The notes below the pieces were generated by a model. It ran no database searches and was not told where the DNA came from. It saw nothing but the letters and a program-made list of their open reading frames with translations. Both the position numbers and the translations under genes were made by a program. DNA of 64,000 bases from Paenibacillus profundus (GTDB lineage: Bacteria; Bacillota; Bacilli; Paenibacillales; Paenibacillaceae), in NCBI RefSeq assembly GCF_021369635.1, contig NZ_JAJNBZ010000026.1:1-64000 (forward strand), in the 5' to 3' direction. Below, one piece after another: positions 19,501-27,588 of this stretch (the stretch's first letter is position 1; each line of letters starts with the position of its first letter).

Positions 19501-19833
19501 ATAGCCAAGCAGTTGAACCGATCAGGAGAGTATGACGAGACGGAACTTCCCAATGAACAGGCATCTCCCATGGAAGCCGTATTAAAAAAAGGAGTCCGAG
19601 GTACTGGCGTCGGTGATGTCTCTGGACATCAATTATCGGTCGGTCATTATTCTTTAGCGGGTGTCTCCAACCTTCGCCGAGTTGGTGAAAACGCGAAATC
19701 ACATGGCGTGAAGATTAACTCTGCACGGGATGTTTATATTTAACGATGTTTACGAAATATGAAGGAATAACAAAGTTTATAACGAAATTTTATAGAGCTA
19801 TATGTCAAACGGTGACGATTCCTTATTACGAGT
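19501..19833. other. Unassigned stretch between two gene remnants
   Basis: A plus-strand frame ending at 19743 is open from 19378 but its sequence is not recognised and it overlaps the SRPBCC remnant. No promoter, RBS or RNA gene is convincing here. Confidence 0.3.
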
Positions 19834-20369
19834 ACTAAGATTACTCCGTTCTTCCATGAAGCTGCGACAAGGGAGCTTTGTTTTAATGTCTACGGCAAAA
19901 ACAAAGGAATCATTAACCATATTAATAGGTTAGGCTTTTCACCGGATTTGGCGGGATTTCATCTTACATACAACAAGGACAAAGAGGCTAGTCAGCCACA
20001 AACTATATTTGTGGAAAAGGGATTTACAGACGATATGCTCGAACAGTTTACTCATTTATTCGATAGCGCCTATTACGAGTTAAACAAAGAAAATGGTTGG
20101 AGAACTGACTAATATCACAGTCAGCCTGACGAGTTCAGGGGAGAACTTCGTCATTATGATGCGAAGGGAGGGGTGCGTTCATTTTGGCTTGATCAAAATT
20201 TAATTGGTGCTTACATTATAAGCGGAACGTACATACGTGATATGGTAGTGGATCCGGATTATCAAAATCGCGGCTATGGAAGCATCATTCTGGACCATTG
20301 CATCAATCATTTATTGAAATTTCTTGTTTTGTTGAACATACGTATGTTCCAAAACAGAATCACCATTAA
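19834..20369 (+). pseudogene. GNAT N-acetyltransferase, broken
   Basis: One frame reads TKITPFFHEAATRELCFNVY, GFSPDLAGFHLTY, then a stop (TAA 20110-20112) right after NGWRTD, and continues in frame with FWLDQNLIGAYIISG, IRDMVVDPDYQNRGYGSIIL. The V.P.YQNRGYG motif is the acetyl-CoA loop of GNAT enzymes. After NHLLKF the frame shifts and the expected C-terminal end, FVEHTYVPKQNHH with stop at 20367-20369, is found in another frame; the helix and strand between are missing. So the gene has a nonsense codon and a frameshifting deletion. Confidence 0.75.
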
Positions 20370-20384
20370 GCTAGGAGGATGAAT

Positions 20385-21773
20385 ATGCTGCATCCAGCGT
20401 TAATCGAGAATATGTTGACAGCCGCATTGGCAACAGGCGGGGATTTTGCAGAAGTATTTGTGGAGGACAAAACAGCCAACAGCTTGGGCATGATTGGGGG
20501 CATTGTGGAAAGCGCCCTATCAGGCCGTGATTATGGTGTAGGCATTCGAATTATTAACGGTTTATTCGCCGTATATGCTTATACGAACGATTGCAGCGAG
20601 GACAATCTGATTAAAGTCGCCACATCCGCGGCGCAAGCGATTCGTGGACAGGTGAAGGATATAACGATTGATTTGCGAAGAACGACGATTCCGAATCGGC
20701 ACGTCATTCAATTCAATCCTAGCGACTTCGCCAAAGCCCGCAAAATAGAGTGGATGAGACGTGCGCATTCTGCAGCGAAGGATTATAGTCCAGTCATTTC
20801 GCAAACATCCATCACATTAACAGACTCAGTGCAAAACGTATGCATCGCTAATTCTGAAGGCTTGCTTGTCGAAGATTGCCGTACCTATACACGTATGGGA
20901 TTCAATGCAATCGCGGAAGCTGGTGCAACGAAGCAATCCGGCTATCTGGGACCTGGCGCATACGCCGGCATGGAGTTTATCGAGACAATGGACATTGAGC
21001 GTTATGCTCGGGAAGCGGCCCGTATCGCGACGACGATGGTTAATGCCAAGTACGCGCCAAGCGGCAAGCTGCCGGTCATTATCGACAACGGCTTCGGCGG
21101 TGTCATTTTCCATGAGGCGTGTGGACATGGATTGGAAGCGACATCCGTGGCGAAGAAGGCTTCCGTGTTTGCAGATAAGCTGGGTGAGCAGGTGGCGTCG
21201 CCGCTCGTGACAGCGATTGATGATGGAACGATACCGAATGCTTGGGGGTCATTAAATATCGATGACGAGGGAGCTCCCACGCAGCGCAATGTGCTGATTG
21301 AGAACGGGATTTTGAAGAGCTACTTGATCGATAAATTGGGCGGCCTCAAAATGGGAATGGCATCCACGGGTTCCGGACGGCGCCAGTCCTATCAATTTGC
21401 GCCTACCTCTCGAATGAACAATACGTTTATTGCTGCGGGGGACTCCACAACCGAGGAGATTATCGCCAATACCGAATACGGGCTGTATGCGAAGCACATG
21501 GGCGGCGGATCTGTAAATACAGCGACCGGCGAATTCAACTTTGCCGTCAATGAAGGGTATATCGTTCGCAACGGGAAGATAGAAGAGCCAGTTAAAGGGG
21601 CGACGTTGATTGGAAAAGGAATGGAGACCCTGCAAAAAATCGATATGGTAGGCGATAATTTGGATCACGGACAAGGCATGTGCGGATCATTGAGCGGCAG
21701 CATTCCGGTGAATTGCGGTCAACCGATGATACGGGTGTCCGAAATGACCGTTGGCGGCAGAAAGGGGGAGTAG
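20385..21773 (+). CDS. tldD: TldD family metalloprotease subunit
   Basis: A 462-residue TldD protein. The family zinc motif HExxxH is present as FHEACGHG (about residues 243-250), and the C-terminal part shows the family pattern GSGRRQSYQFAPTSRMNNT and GGGSVNTATGEFNF. TldD works with PmbA/TldE as a heterodimer that degrades unfolded or modified peptides; in enterobacteria it processes microcin B17 and degrades CcdA. Start: ATG at 20385, six bases after AGGAGG (20373-20378); the ATG at 20379 abuts that site. The pmbA partner follows directly. No leader-peptide gene or modification enzyme is seen beside it. Confidence 0.95.
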   Translation: MLHPALIENMLTAALATGGDFAEVFVEDKTANSLGMIGGIVESALSGRDYGVGIRIINGLFAVYAYTNDCSEDNLIKVATSAAQAIRGQVKDITIDLRRTTIPNRHVIQFNPSDFAKARKIEWMRRAHSAAKDYSPVISQTSITLTDSVQNVCIANSEGLLVEDCRTYTRMGFNAIAEAGATKQSGYLGPGAYAGMEFIETMDIERYAREAARIATTMVNAKYAPSGKLPVIIDNGFGGVIFHEACGHGLEATSVAKKASVFADKLGEQVASPLVTAIDDGTIPNAWGSLNIDDEGAPTQRNVLIENGILKSYLIDKLGGLKMGMASTGSGRRQSYQFAPTSRMNNTFIAAGDSTTEEIIANTEYGLYAKHMGGGSVNTATGEFNFAVNEGYIVRNGKIEEPVKGATLIGKGMETLQKIDMVGDNLDHGQGMCGSLSGSIPVNCGQPMIRVSEMTVGGRKGE

Positions 21774-21776
21774 GAC

Positions 21777-23120
21777 ATGGACGTTACACAATTTCAACAG
21801 CATTTATTTGCAAAAGGAATCGAGTCCGGCTGTTCCAATATGGAAATCTATTATGAGCAAGTCCGTTCTACTACGGTACGGGTGTCAAAAGGGGAAATTG
21901 ACGCATATACGATTAAAGAGAGCGGCGGTCTATCGTTTCGCGGCGAATTCGCGAGCAAGATGGGCTATGCTTATTCCGAACAGATCGATGAGAGAGTGAT
22001 TGATTATTTAATAGAAGAAGCGCGCAACAATGCGGAAGTGATGGAGAGTGAAGAGAACGACGAATTGTTCGCAGGCTCCGCAAGCTATCCCGAATTAACC
22101 ACGTACTCGGAACGTCTGACTCACGTTGCTCCGCAAGCGTTGATAGATGCCGCTCTTGAGATGGAGTCGGTCGCCGTGGAAGCGGATTCGCGCATTGCTA
22201 TGGTGCGCAGCTCGTCTGTAACGATCTCCGAGAGCGAGGTCCTGATCGCCAATACGCGGGGGCTGGATTGCCGGGCCAAGTACAGCTCAGCAGTCGGCAG
22301 CATCTCTGTCGTAGCCAGAGACGCAGCCGACACGACGACGGGCGAGTGGTACGATTTTTCACTGCAAGACTTTGATGAAATCAATTTTGCGGATATCGCA
22401 CGCAAGTCGGCACACGAAGCTGTGTCGAAGCTGAATGCCGATACGATTGCATCGGATAATTATCCGGTTATTTTCCGCAATGATGCAGCGAGTACGCTTT
22501 TGAACGCCTACACCACTATTTTTTCTGCGGAAGCGGTAGATAAGGATTTTTCTCGTTTAAAAGGAAAGCTAGGCGAGCAGGTAGCCGGCAGCAATATTAC
22601 GATCGTGGACGATCCGCTCATGCCGCACGTTCCTGCCCAATGTGCCTTTGATGCGGAAGGACACGCGACGCGGCGCAATGAAATTATAAAAGAGGGCAAG
22701 CTGCTTACCTTTTTGCATAACGGGAAGACTGCGAAAAAGTCCGGAATCGATTCAACAGGACACGCTTCTAAAGGCGGCTACCGCGGCAAAATCGGGATTG
22801 CACCACATAACTTATATGTAGAGCCTGGCACAGTCACCTTGGAGGAAATGATTGCAGACACCGGACGAGGATTAATGATTGTGCAGCTTCAGGGACTTCA
22901 TGCGGGCACCAATGCGGTCTCGGGTGAGTTTTCGTTGTCTTGCATCGGCTTCTTGATTGAAGCCGGGAAAGTGAAGCGGCCGGTCAATCAGGTTACCGTT
23001 TCCGGCAATTTATTTAATGTGTTAAATGAAATCGAAGAAGTCGGCAACGATTTGCGCTTCACAGGCAAGTGCAATTCACCATCGCTCAAAATAAAGTCGT
23101 TAACGATTTCTGGAGCGTAA
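21777..23120 (+). CDS. pmbA: PmbA/TldE family protease subunit
   Basis: A 447-residue protein homologous to TldD along its length but without the HExxxH motif, as expected for the TldE subunit. Family features include YYEQVRSTTVRVSKGEID at the N terminus, FAGSASYPEL, HNGKTAKKSGIDSTGHA and the C-terminal GLHAGTNAVSGEFSL. Four bases separate it from tldD; the SD AAAGGGGGAG overlaps the end of tldD, so the pair is coupled. Together they should form the heterodimeric protease. Confidence 0.93.
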   Translation: MDVTQFQQHLFAKGIESGCSNMEIYYEQVRSTTVRVSKGEIDAYTIKESGGLSFRGEFASKMGYAYSEQIDERVIDYLIEEARNNAEVMESEENDELFAGSASYPELTTYSERLTHVAPQALIDAALEMESVAVEADSRIAMVRSSSVTISESEVLIANTRGLDCRAKYSSAVGSISVVARDAADTTTGEWYDFSLQDFDEINFADIARKSAHEAVSKLNADTIASDNYPVIFRNDAASTLLNAYTTIFSAEAVDKDFSRLKGKLGEQVAGSNITIVDDPLMPHVPAQCAFDAEGHATRRNEIIKEGKLLTFLHNGKTAKKSGIDSTGHASKGGYRGKIGIAPHNLYVEPGTVTLEEMIADTGRGLMIVQLQGLHAGTNAVSGEFSLSCIGFLIEAGKVKRPVNQVTVSGNLFNVLNEIEEVGNDLRFTGKCNSPSLKIKSLTISGA

Positions 23121-23161
23121 CAAGCTCTGAAGGAAACATTAAAAATTGTATTTGCTCAGAT

Positions 23162-23197
23162 CCAGCAGTTCTTAGTAACTTGCTGGGTCTTTTTTTT
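23162..23197 (+). terminator. Terminator of tldD-pmbA
   Basis: CCAGCA(GTT) pairs with (AAC)TTGCTGG and is followed by TCTTTTTTTT. Confidence 0.8.
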
Positions 23198-23283
23198 GTT
23201 TGAAATCACAGAAATCATAGATATCTAGATAATAAAATGTCTATTATGTGAAAATAATGTGTCAAAATTGTTAATCTATATGG

Positions 23284-23306
23284 TATAATAAGGAACAAAG
23301 GTTCAC
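23284..23306 (+). promoter_or_regulatory. -10 box with LexA-like dyad
   Basis: TATAAT at 23284-23289 is followed at once by GAAC-AAAG-GTTC (23293-23304), a dyad with the spacing of a Bacillus LexA box but with one unfavourable inner base and poor flanks. Upstream of the small membrane protein gene. Confidence 0.35.
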
Positions 23307-23343
23307 ATGTATCAATTTGTAAATGAAACAGATTGGGGCGGAT

Positions 23344-23796
23344 ATGAAAATGAAGTATCGAATTAAATATCCTACGCGAACAAAAATGATTATGGCGGTA
23401 TCCGTATTATTTAGTGTTGCGATGCTTCAGGTGGCCATGATGGCCGAGCGGACATTTCCTGTTCTGTTTTTCATGCAGCTGGCTGTAATGGCGATACTGG
23501 TTGTTTCGCTCGTGATTGAAGCATTCGTGAGATTAGGCAAGCGTACGTTGGAAATACGAGATGGGTCCGAAACATTAAACATTAACGGGTATCAATTGGA
23601 TGCCAATCAAATTCAAATGATTAAAGTAAAGGGATATCAACACGCCGCCATCGGCTTGCAGCTCAAAGGAAAGAAAGCGGTTTCAGCAAAATGCTGTTTT
23701 AAGTTCGTGGACGCTAAGCACACTCAAGAACTACTCAAATGGGCCGAACGCAACAAAATTCAGGTCACAAATACTTATTTCATGACTTGGGTGTAA
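23344..23796 (+). CDS. Small membrane protein of unknown function
   Basis: About 150 residues. Two hydrophobic helices near the N terminus (AVSVLFSVAMLQVAMM; FFMQLAVMAILVVSLVIEAF), then a soluble C-terminal part with a PH-like beta pattern (LEIRDGSETLNINGYQLD, IQMIKVKGYQ, AIGLQLKGKK) ending in an amphipathic helix. I do not recognise a named family. Starts at 23323, 23344 or 23350 are all in frame; 23344 lies about 5 bases after GGGGCGG. Expression may respond to the dyad overlapping its promoter region. Confidence 0.7.
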   Translation: MKMKYRIKYPTRTKMIMAVSVLFSVAMLQVAMMAERTFPVLFFMQLAVMAILVVSLVIEAFVRLGKRTLEIRDGSETLNINGYQLDANQIQMIKVKGYQHAAIGLQLKGKKAVSAKCCFKFVDAKHTQELLKWAERNKIQVTNTYFMTWV

Positions 23797-23853
23797 CGAA
23801 CAGCGAATGAGTATGCGTGTTCATTGCAAGCTTGCTCGGAATCATTGTGGAAG

Positions 23854-23890
23854 GCATCGCGGTCTGGAAGACGTGATGCCTATTTTTTGT
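23854..23890 (+). terminator. Terminator after the small membrane protein gene
   Basis: GGCATC and GATGCC pair around GCGGTCTGGAAGACGT, then TATTTTTTG. The core GGCAT(C/T)GCGGTCTGGAAG recurs in the terminator at 34343. Confidence 0.7.
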
Positions 23891-24000
23891 TTTCTCCAAT
23901 GAATCCCAATCCGTCCCATCGGTATGAGTTTGAATAATGCAGGTTCCCTCTTCCGTGTGCTCCTTCTCAATACTAGCTGGTGTGGTCCTCGCCCAATGAC

Positions 24001-24113
24001 TCAGATTGAGCAAGGAAAGGTTCGTAGAAGTGCTCTTTTGTTCACTCTCCCACTAACTCAGATTGGCAAGGGAAGGTTCGTTGAAATGTTCTTTTGCTCA
24101 CTCTCCCAATAAT
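24001..24113. repeat. Imperfect tandem repeat, two units of about 57 bases
   Basis: Unit 1 (24001-24057) and unit 2 (24058-24113) both run CTCAGATTG, CAAG, GGTTCGT, GAA, CTTTTG, TCACTCTCCCA. A third decayed start (TTCAGGTTGCGTAATGAAAGG) follows. No ORF uses all units, so this is a non-coding repeat. Confidence 0.7.
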
Positions 24114-24200
24114 TCAGGTTGCGTAATGAAAGGCCCGGTACTGAATGAAATGATAGGATAGATGCAGATGTGAAGCGTCCTACTTGAAACCTCACTATTT

Positions 24201-24236
24201 GTTTGTTATAATTTGTATATAAAGAACAAACGTTCT
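24201..24236 (+). promoter_or_regulatory. Promoter with LexA (SOS) box
   Basis: AGAACAAACGTTCT at 24223-24236 fits the Bacillus LexA consensus GAACRNRYGTTY at every core position. It lies just downstream of TATAAT (24207-24212) and 20 bases before the ATG of the transposase-like gene, the usual position for LexA repression. Confidence 0.65.
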
Positions 24237-24256
24237 CTTTTTGAGGAGGTGGGAAT

Positions 24257-25174
24257 ATGACGGGGCAGCTGTCATTTGAGAGTTTGGAGGAATTATTTGC
24301 GTATTTTCATTCTGAGGATAGGTGCGTAGAGGAGATATTTCAGAGAAAGTGGCCTCATGGTTTCGTCTGTCCTCGCTGCAACCATGGGGAGGCGTATACG
24401 ATACGTTCGCGCAGGCTGCCGCTATATGAATGTCGCTCCTGTCGTCATCAATGCTCTCTTATTGCCGGAACTGTGATGGAAGGAAGCCATACGGCTCTCT
24501 GGAAGTGGTTGGCTGCCATCTGGCTTATTTCAAGAACCGAAGAGGGGATTAATGCGGTGAAGCTAAGTAGGATCATCCAAGTGACGTACAAGACGGCTTG
24601 GGCGATGCTGCATAAGCTTAGAGCGGTCATGGGCGCTGCAGATGCCGAGTGTCCGTTTGATCATGACGTTCGTGCCGCTTTGACATACTATGGGCCGGAT
24701 CACACTCCTTTATTTGAGCTGCACCCTAAGGAGCATCCTTATCTCATTGCTGCCTCCGTACACGCGGATAACAGCCCCACCTATGTGAAAATGAAGCAAG
24801 TATTGCGCAATCATTTGTCGTCCGACAAGAGCCTGTTGACTGCCGGGCGGACGGCCTTTGTTTCACAGCACGTATCTTCGATTACAAGCAAGATCGACAT
24901 CATGAAGCACCATTTCCGTTTTCGCCGACCAGATGTGCTCCGCTATATCGCCGATCACGTTCAAGCCTGGATAAATAAGACGTTTCACGGCTTGGGCGGA
25001 ACTTATTTGCAAGCTTATTTGAACGAGTATTGCTACCGCCGCAATCTCGAATCGCAACAGGTATCCATTTGGGAGCGGTTAACTGAACAATGCCTGTCAA
25101 TGAACACCTTTACAGCATTAGCATGGAGACGCTGCAGAAGAACATGTAGAAAGATAATGCCCCTTGCTGCCTGA
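24257..25174 (+). CDS. IS1595-like transposase homologue, probably inactive as a transposase
   Basis: 305 residues. N-terminal zinc ribbon CPRCN...CRSC (about residues 38-61) with the IS1595/ISXO2 signature that follows (GTVMEGSHTALWKWLAAIWL, KLSRIIQVTYKTAWAMLHKLR). The C-terminal end resembles the ISXO2 tail (INKTFHGLGGTYLQAYLNEY, RRN). In between, the usual DET(Y/F)IGG motif that carries the first catalytic Asp is not found. SD GAGGAGGTGGG at 24242-24252. No terminal inverted repeats or target duplication could be seen. A LexA box sits in its promoter, so it may be a retained, SOS-regulated host gene of unknown role. Confidence 0.7.
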   Translation: MTGQLSFESLEELFAYFHSEDRCVEEIFQRKWPHGFVCPRCNHGEAYTIRSRRLPLYECRSCRHQCSLIAGTVMEGSHTALWKWLAAIWLISRTEEGINAVKLSRIIQVTYKTAWAMLHKLRAVMGAADAECPFDHDVRAALTYYGPDHTPLFELHPKEHPYLIAASVHADNSPTYVKMKQVLRNHLSSDKSLLTAGRTAFVSQHVSSITSKIDIMKHHFRFRRPDVLRYIADHVQAWINKTFHGLGGTYLQAYLNEYCYRRNLESQQVSIWERLTEQCLSMNTFTALAWRRCRRTCRKIMPLAA

Positions 25175-25846
25175 GACCGTAGCTTCTTTTCTCTAAACTA
25201 TCGTTTACGTGGAGGCTGGTTATATTTGAACATGAAGCCACTCTATCACACGGGTACTGTCTGCATTTTTATGGGGGCGTTTACATATTGCAGATAGGAG
25301 CAATTCGAAAGAAGACGAGCTATGGCCAAGTGCATGGTGAACAGAGTCAAGTTGACCGGTGTTGCATCGGATGATGCATCGTTGGATCCATACGAAATTC
25401 GAGATCATCTTTATTCAGATGGTCTGCTTTTGCAAATGCATAAGCTATGGGAAGCGTGCTGTGTAGTTCAGCAGATACTCGGTGATGACCAGATAGAGCT
25501 AGGGAACAAGGTGTGCAAAAAGAACGGTGTTACGGGTGGAGGGCCGATTCTGTAAACGTAAAGTAGGGGCTGAGTCCTCCAAATAAGAGCAATTGGACTC
25601 TGCCAAATGGTCGTTCGATAGGGTTCGCAATTTTCTGAATAATGGGGTTAGTGGGCAAAAGGGCTTTTTGACGAACCCTTCTTACATAAAGGTTGTTCAA
25701 AGAGCCCCTTTTGAGCACGCAGCTCCCCAAGATGTCATTCGACATCGAATCTTGCTGACACTCTCGCGAACGGAACATTTCGTTCATGACGAAGAGTCAA
25801 TGTATGGCGAACTGACAGATGGCCCCGGAACGCATTGCATTCCGGG
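25175..25846. other. Gene-poor region with coding debris
   Basis: Holds no convincing intact gene. An ORF at 25322-25555 (77 codons, ATG) has weak SD support and no family I know. 25769-25812 encodes RTEHFVHDEESMY, closely matching RTEHFVDDEELMY at 35775-35813, so both places keep pieces of one gene family. A large imperfect inverted repeat is listed separately. Confidence 0.4.
25656..25713. repeat. Large imperfect inverted repeat
   Basis: CAAAAGGGCTTTTTGACGAA+CCC (25656-25678) is nearly complementary to the stretch 25690-25713 (AGGTTGTTCAAAGAGCCC+CTTTTG) around a 12-base loop. It could be a transcription terminator, or two insertion-sequence ends brought together by deletion of the element. 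Confidence 0.5.
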
Positions 25847-26140
25847 TTATTGCTGTTCCAGCCTGCTCAGCATGAGCCGATAGCTGCCGTTGCCGTGATG
25901 CAGGCTTCGCTTGACTCGCGAAATGATGGCCGTGCTCGCGCCGGTTTCCGCTTCAATTTCCATATAGGTGCTTCCATTCAACAGCATTTTGGCGACTTCA
26001 AGCCGTTGGGACAACGTCTGCAGTTCTTTCGGAGTCGCCAAGTCCTCAAAGAAACCGTAACACTCATCCATATCTCGTAACTTCATAATAACCCCTAGCA
26101 ATTGCTCGATCGTCGGATCGCCTGATCGTTTGGCATGCAT
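25847..26140 (-). CDS. yerC: YerC/YecD family TrpR-related protein
   Basis: A 97-residue protein with the Trp-repressor fold: helices around LATPKELQTLSQRLEVAKML and the recognition motif GSTYMEIEAETGASTAIISRVKR followed by a short basic tail. This is the YerC/YecD family found in most Bacillales; its ligand is unknown. The ATG at 26138-26140 has TTTGGAG 9 bases upstream; a TTG at 26155 would precede that site. Stand-alone gene, divergent from the tyrosine degradation operon. Confidence 0.9.
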   Translation of the reverse strand: MHAKRSGDPTIEQLLGVIMKLRDMDECYGFFEDLATPKELQTLSQRLEVAKMLLNGSTYMEIEAETGASTAIISRVKRSLHHGNGSYRLMLSRLEQQ

Positions 26141-26310
26141 AACTATCAACTCCAAAAATTAGAAATGAATACCGCGAATGAGTGTGCATCTATCTTTTTT
26201 GACATCGTCGGCCAATCTCCTGCTATTTTGTTCAAAAAATATTCACATTTAAGAGGTTGTCATTGCAGTAAAGCAACATTGTATTTATGCATGCCTGCGA
26301 TAGTGTTCTT

Positions 26311-26344
26311 ATGCGTGTATGTACAAATGCGTTTATACACGCAT
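26311..26344. promoter_or_regulatory. Inverted repeat, candidate operator of the hppD operon
   Basis: ATGCGTGTA (26311-26319) and TACACGCAT (26336-26344) are perfect inverse complements separated by 16 bases, about 105-138 bases upstream of the hppD start. Two further GCATGC motifs flank it. It could be the operator for a tyrosine/homogentisate-responsive regulator, which is not encoded in the operon. The remaining 26141-26448 holds no gene. Confidence 0.45.
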
Positions 26345-26448
26345 GCGATTGAGCAGGTTCGCGTTCGAGCACGCTTTTGCTAGTTATTGGTATTCGTCAT
26401 ATACTTTCAATAGTAAGAAGCCAATGATGCCAAGTAGGAGGATGTTCC

Positions 26449-27561
26449 ATGAAAAAACAAGCGATAACCGAACAAACGGCGCAAGAAGTTTTCCCGATTC
26501 AGGACATTGATTACATTGAATTTTATGTAGGAAATGCAAAACAAGCGATGCACTTCTTTGTCAAAGCATATGGATTTCGTCCCGTTGCCTATTCCGGGTT
26601 GGAAACAGGAAATCGGGAGCAGGTGTCGTATGTGCTGGAGCAAAACAAAATCCGTTTCGTCTTATCCGGCGCACTCTCCGACAGCCATCCGATTGCCGAA
26701 TTCACCAAATTGCACGGTGACGGCGTCAAAGATGTCGCATTGCGGGTAAATAATGTTGAAAAGGCTTACAAAGATGCGGTGTCGCGCGGAGGAATCGGCA
26801 TTATGGAACCGGCCGAATATTCGGACGAACACGGCATGGTGAAAAAAGCAGTTATCGGCACTTATGGCGATACGATTCATACCTTAATAGAACGGGACAA
26901 TTATAGCGGTTTGTTCCTGCCTGGTTATCAGACGGTGGAAGATGTCATTCCTTTCCAACCATCGGGACTCATTGGCATCGATCATGTTGTGGGTAACGTC
27001 GAGGAAATGGAAGAATGGGTGACTTACTACGAAAACGTCATGGGCTTCAAACAAATGATTCATTTTGATGATGAAGACATTAGTACGGAATACTCTGCTC
27101 TGATGTCCAAAGTGATGCACAACGGAGGAAGAATTAAATTCCCGATCAACGAGCCGGCAACGGCCAAACGAAAGTCGCAAATTCAAGAATATTTGGAGTA
27201 CTTTAATGGGCCGGGCGTCCAGCACCTTGCCTTGCTCACCAATGATATCGTAACGACGGTAAAGGAATTGCGCGAGAACGGAGTAGAATTTCTCAGCACA
27301 CCGGATTCCTATTATGAAATGTTGTCAGAGCGGGTAGGACGCATTGATGAAGACATCGAAAAACTGAAAGAATTGAAAATATTAGTTGATCGCGATGATG
27401 AAGGATATTTGCTCCAAATCTTCACGAAGCCGCTTGTTGATAGACCAACCTTATTTTTCGAGATTATTCAACGCAAGGGAGCCGTCGGTTTTGGCGAAGG
27501 CAATTTCAAAGCGCTGTTCGAGTCGATCGAACGGGAACAGGAGCGCCGCGGCAACTTGTAG
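26449..27561 (+). CDS. hppD: 4-hydroxyphenylpyruvate dioxygenase
   Basis: A 370-residue member of the vicinal-oxygen-chelate fold. It converts 4-hydroxyphenylpyruvate to homogentisate using Fe(II) and O2. Two VOC halves are seen (DYIEFYVGNAKQAMHFF at 25-41; GLIGIDHVVGNVEEM at about 175). The iron ligands are His in GIDHVV, His in VQHLALLT and Glu in LFFEIIQRKGA; the C-terminal gating helix GNFKALFESIE is present. RBS AGGAGGATGTTCC at 26435-26447. First gene of the tyrosine to acetyl-CoA operon. Confidence 0.97.
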   Translation: MKKQAITEQTAQEVFPIQDIDYIEFYVGNAKQAMHFFVKAYGFRPVAYSGLETGNREQVSYVLEQNKIRFVLSGALSDSHPIAEFTKLHGDGVKDVALRVNNVEKAYKDAVSRGGIGIMEPAEYSDEHGMVKKAVIGTYGDTIHTLIERDNYSGLFLPGYQTVEDVIPFQPSGLIGIDHVVGNVEEMEEWVTYYENVMGFKQMIHFDDEDISTEYSALMSKVMHNGGRIKFPINEPATAKRKSQIQEYLEYFNGPGVQHLALLTNDIVTTVKELRENGVEFLSTPDSYYEMLSERVGRIDEDIEKLKELKILVDRDDEGYLLQIFTKPLVDRPTLFFEIIQRKGAVGFGEGNFKALFESIEREQERRGNL

Positions 27562-27588
27562 CACGGCTGCGGGAAGGAGTAATTCCGA

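Noticed and set aside
19378-19743. 121-codon plus ORF over the SRPBCC remnant
   Set aside because: Its second half looks somewhat protein-like, but no family, start context or RBS supports it.
24257-25174. A complete active IS1595 insertion sequence
   Set aside because: No terminal inverted repeats or target-site duplication found, and the first catalytic motif is absent.
25322-25555. 77-codon ORF in the gene-poor region
   Set aside because: Weak ribosome site, no recognisable family, flanked by debris; kept only as a note.
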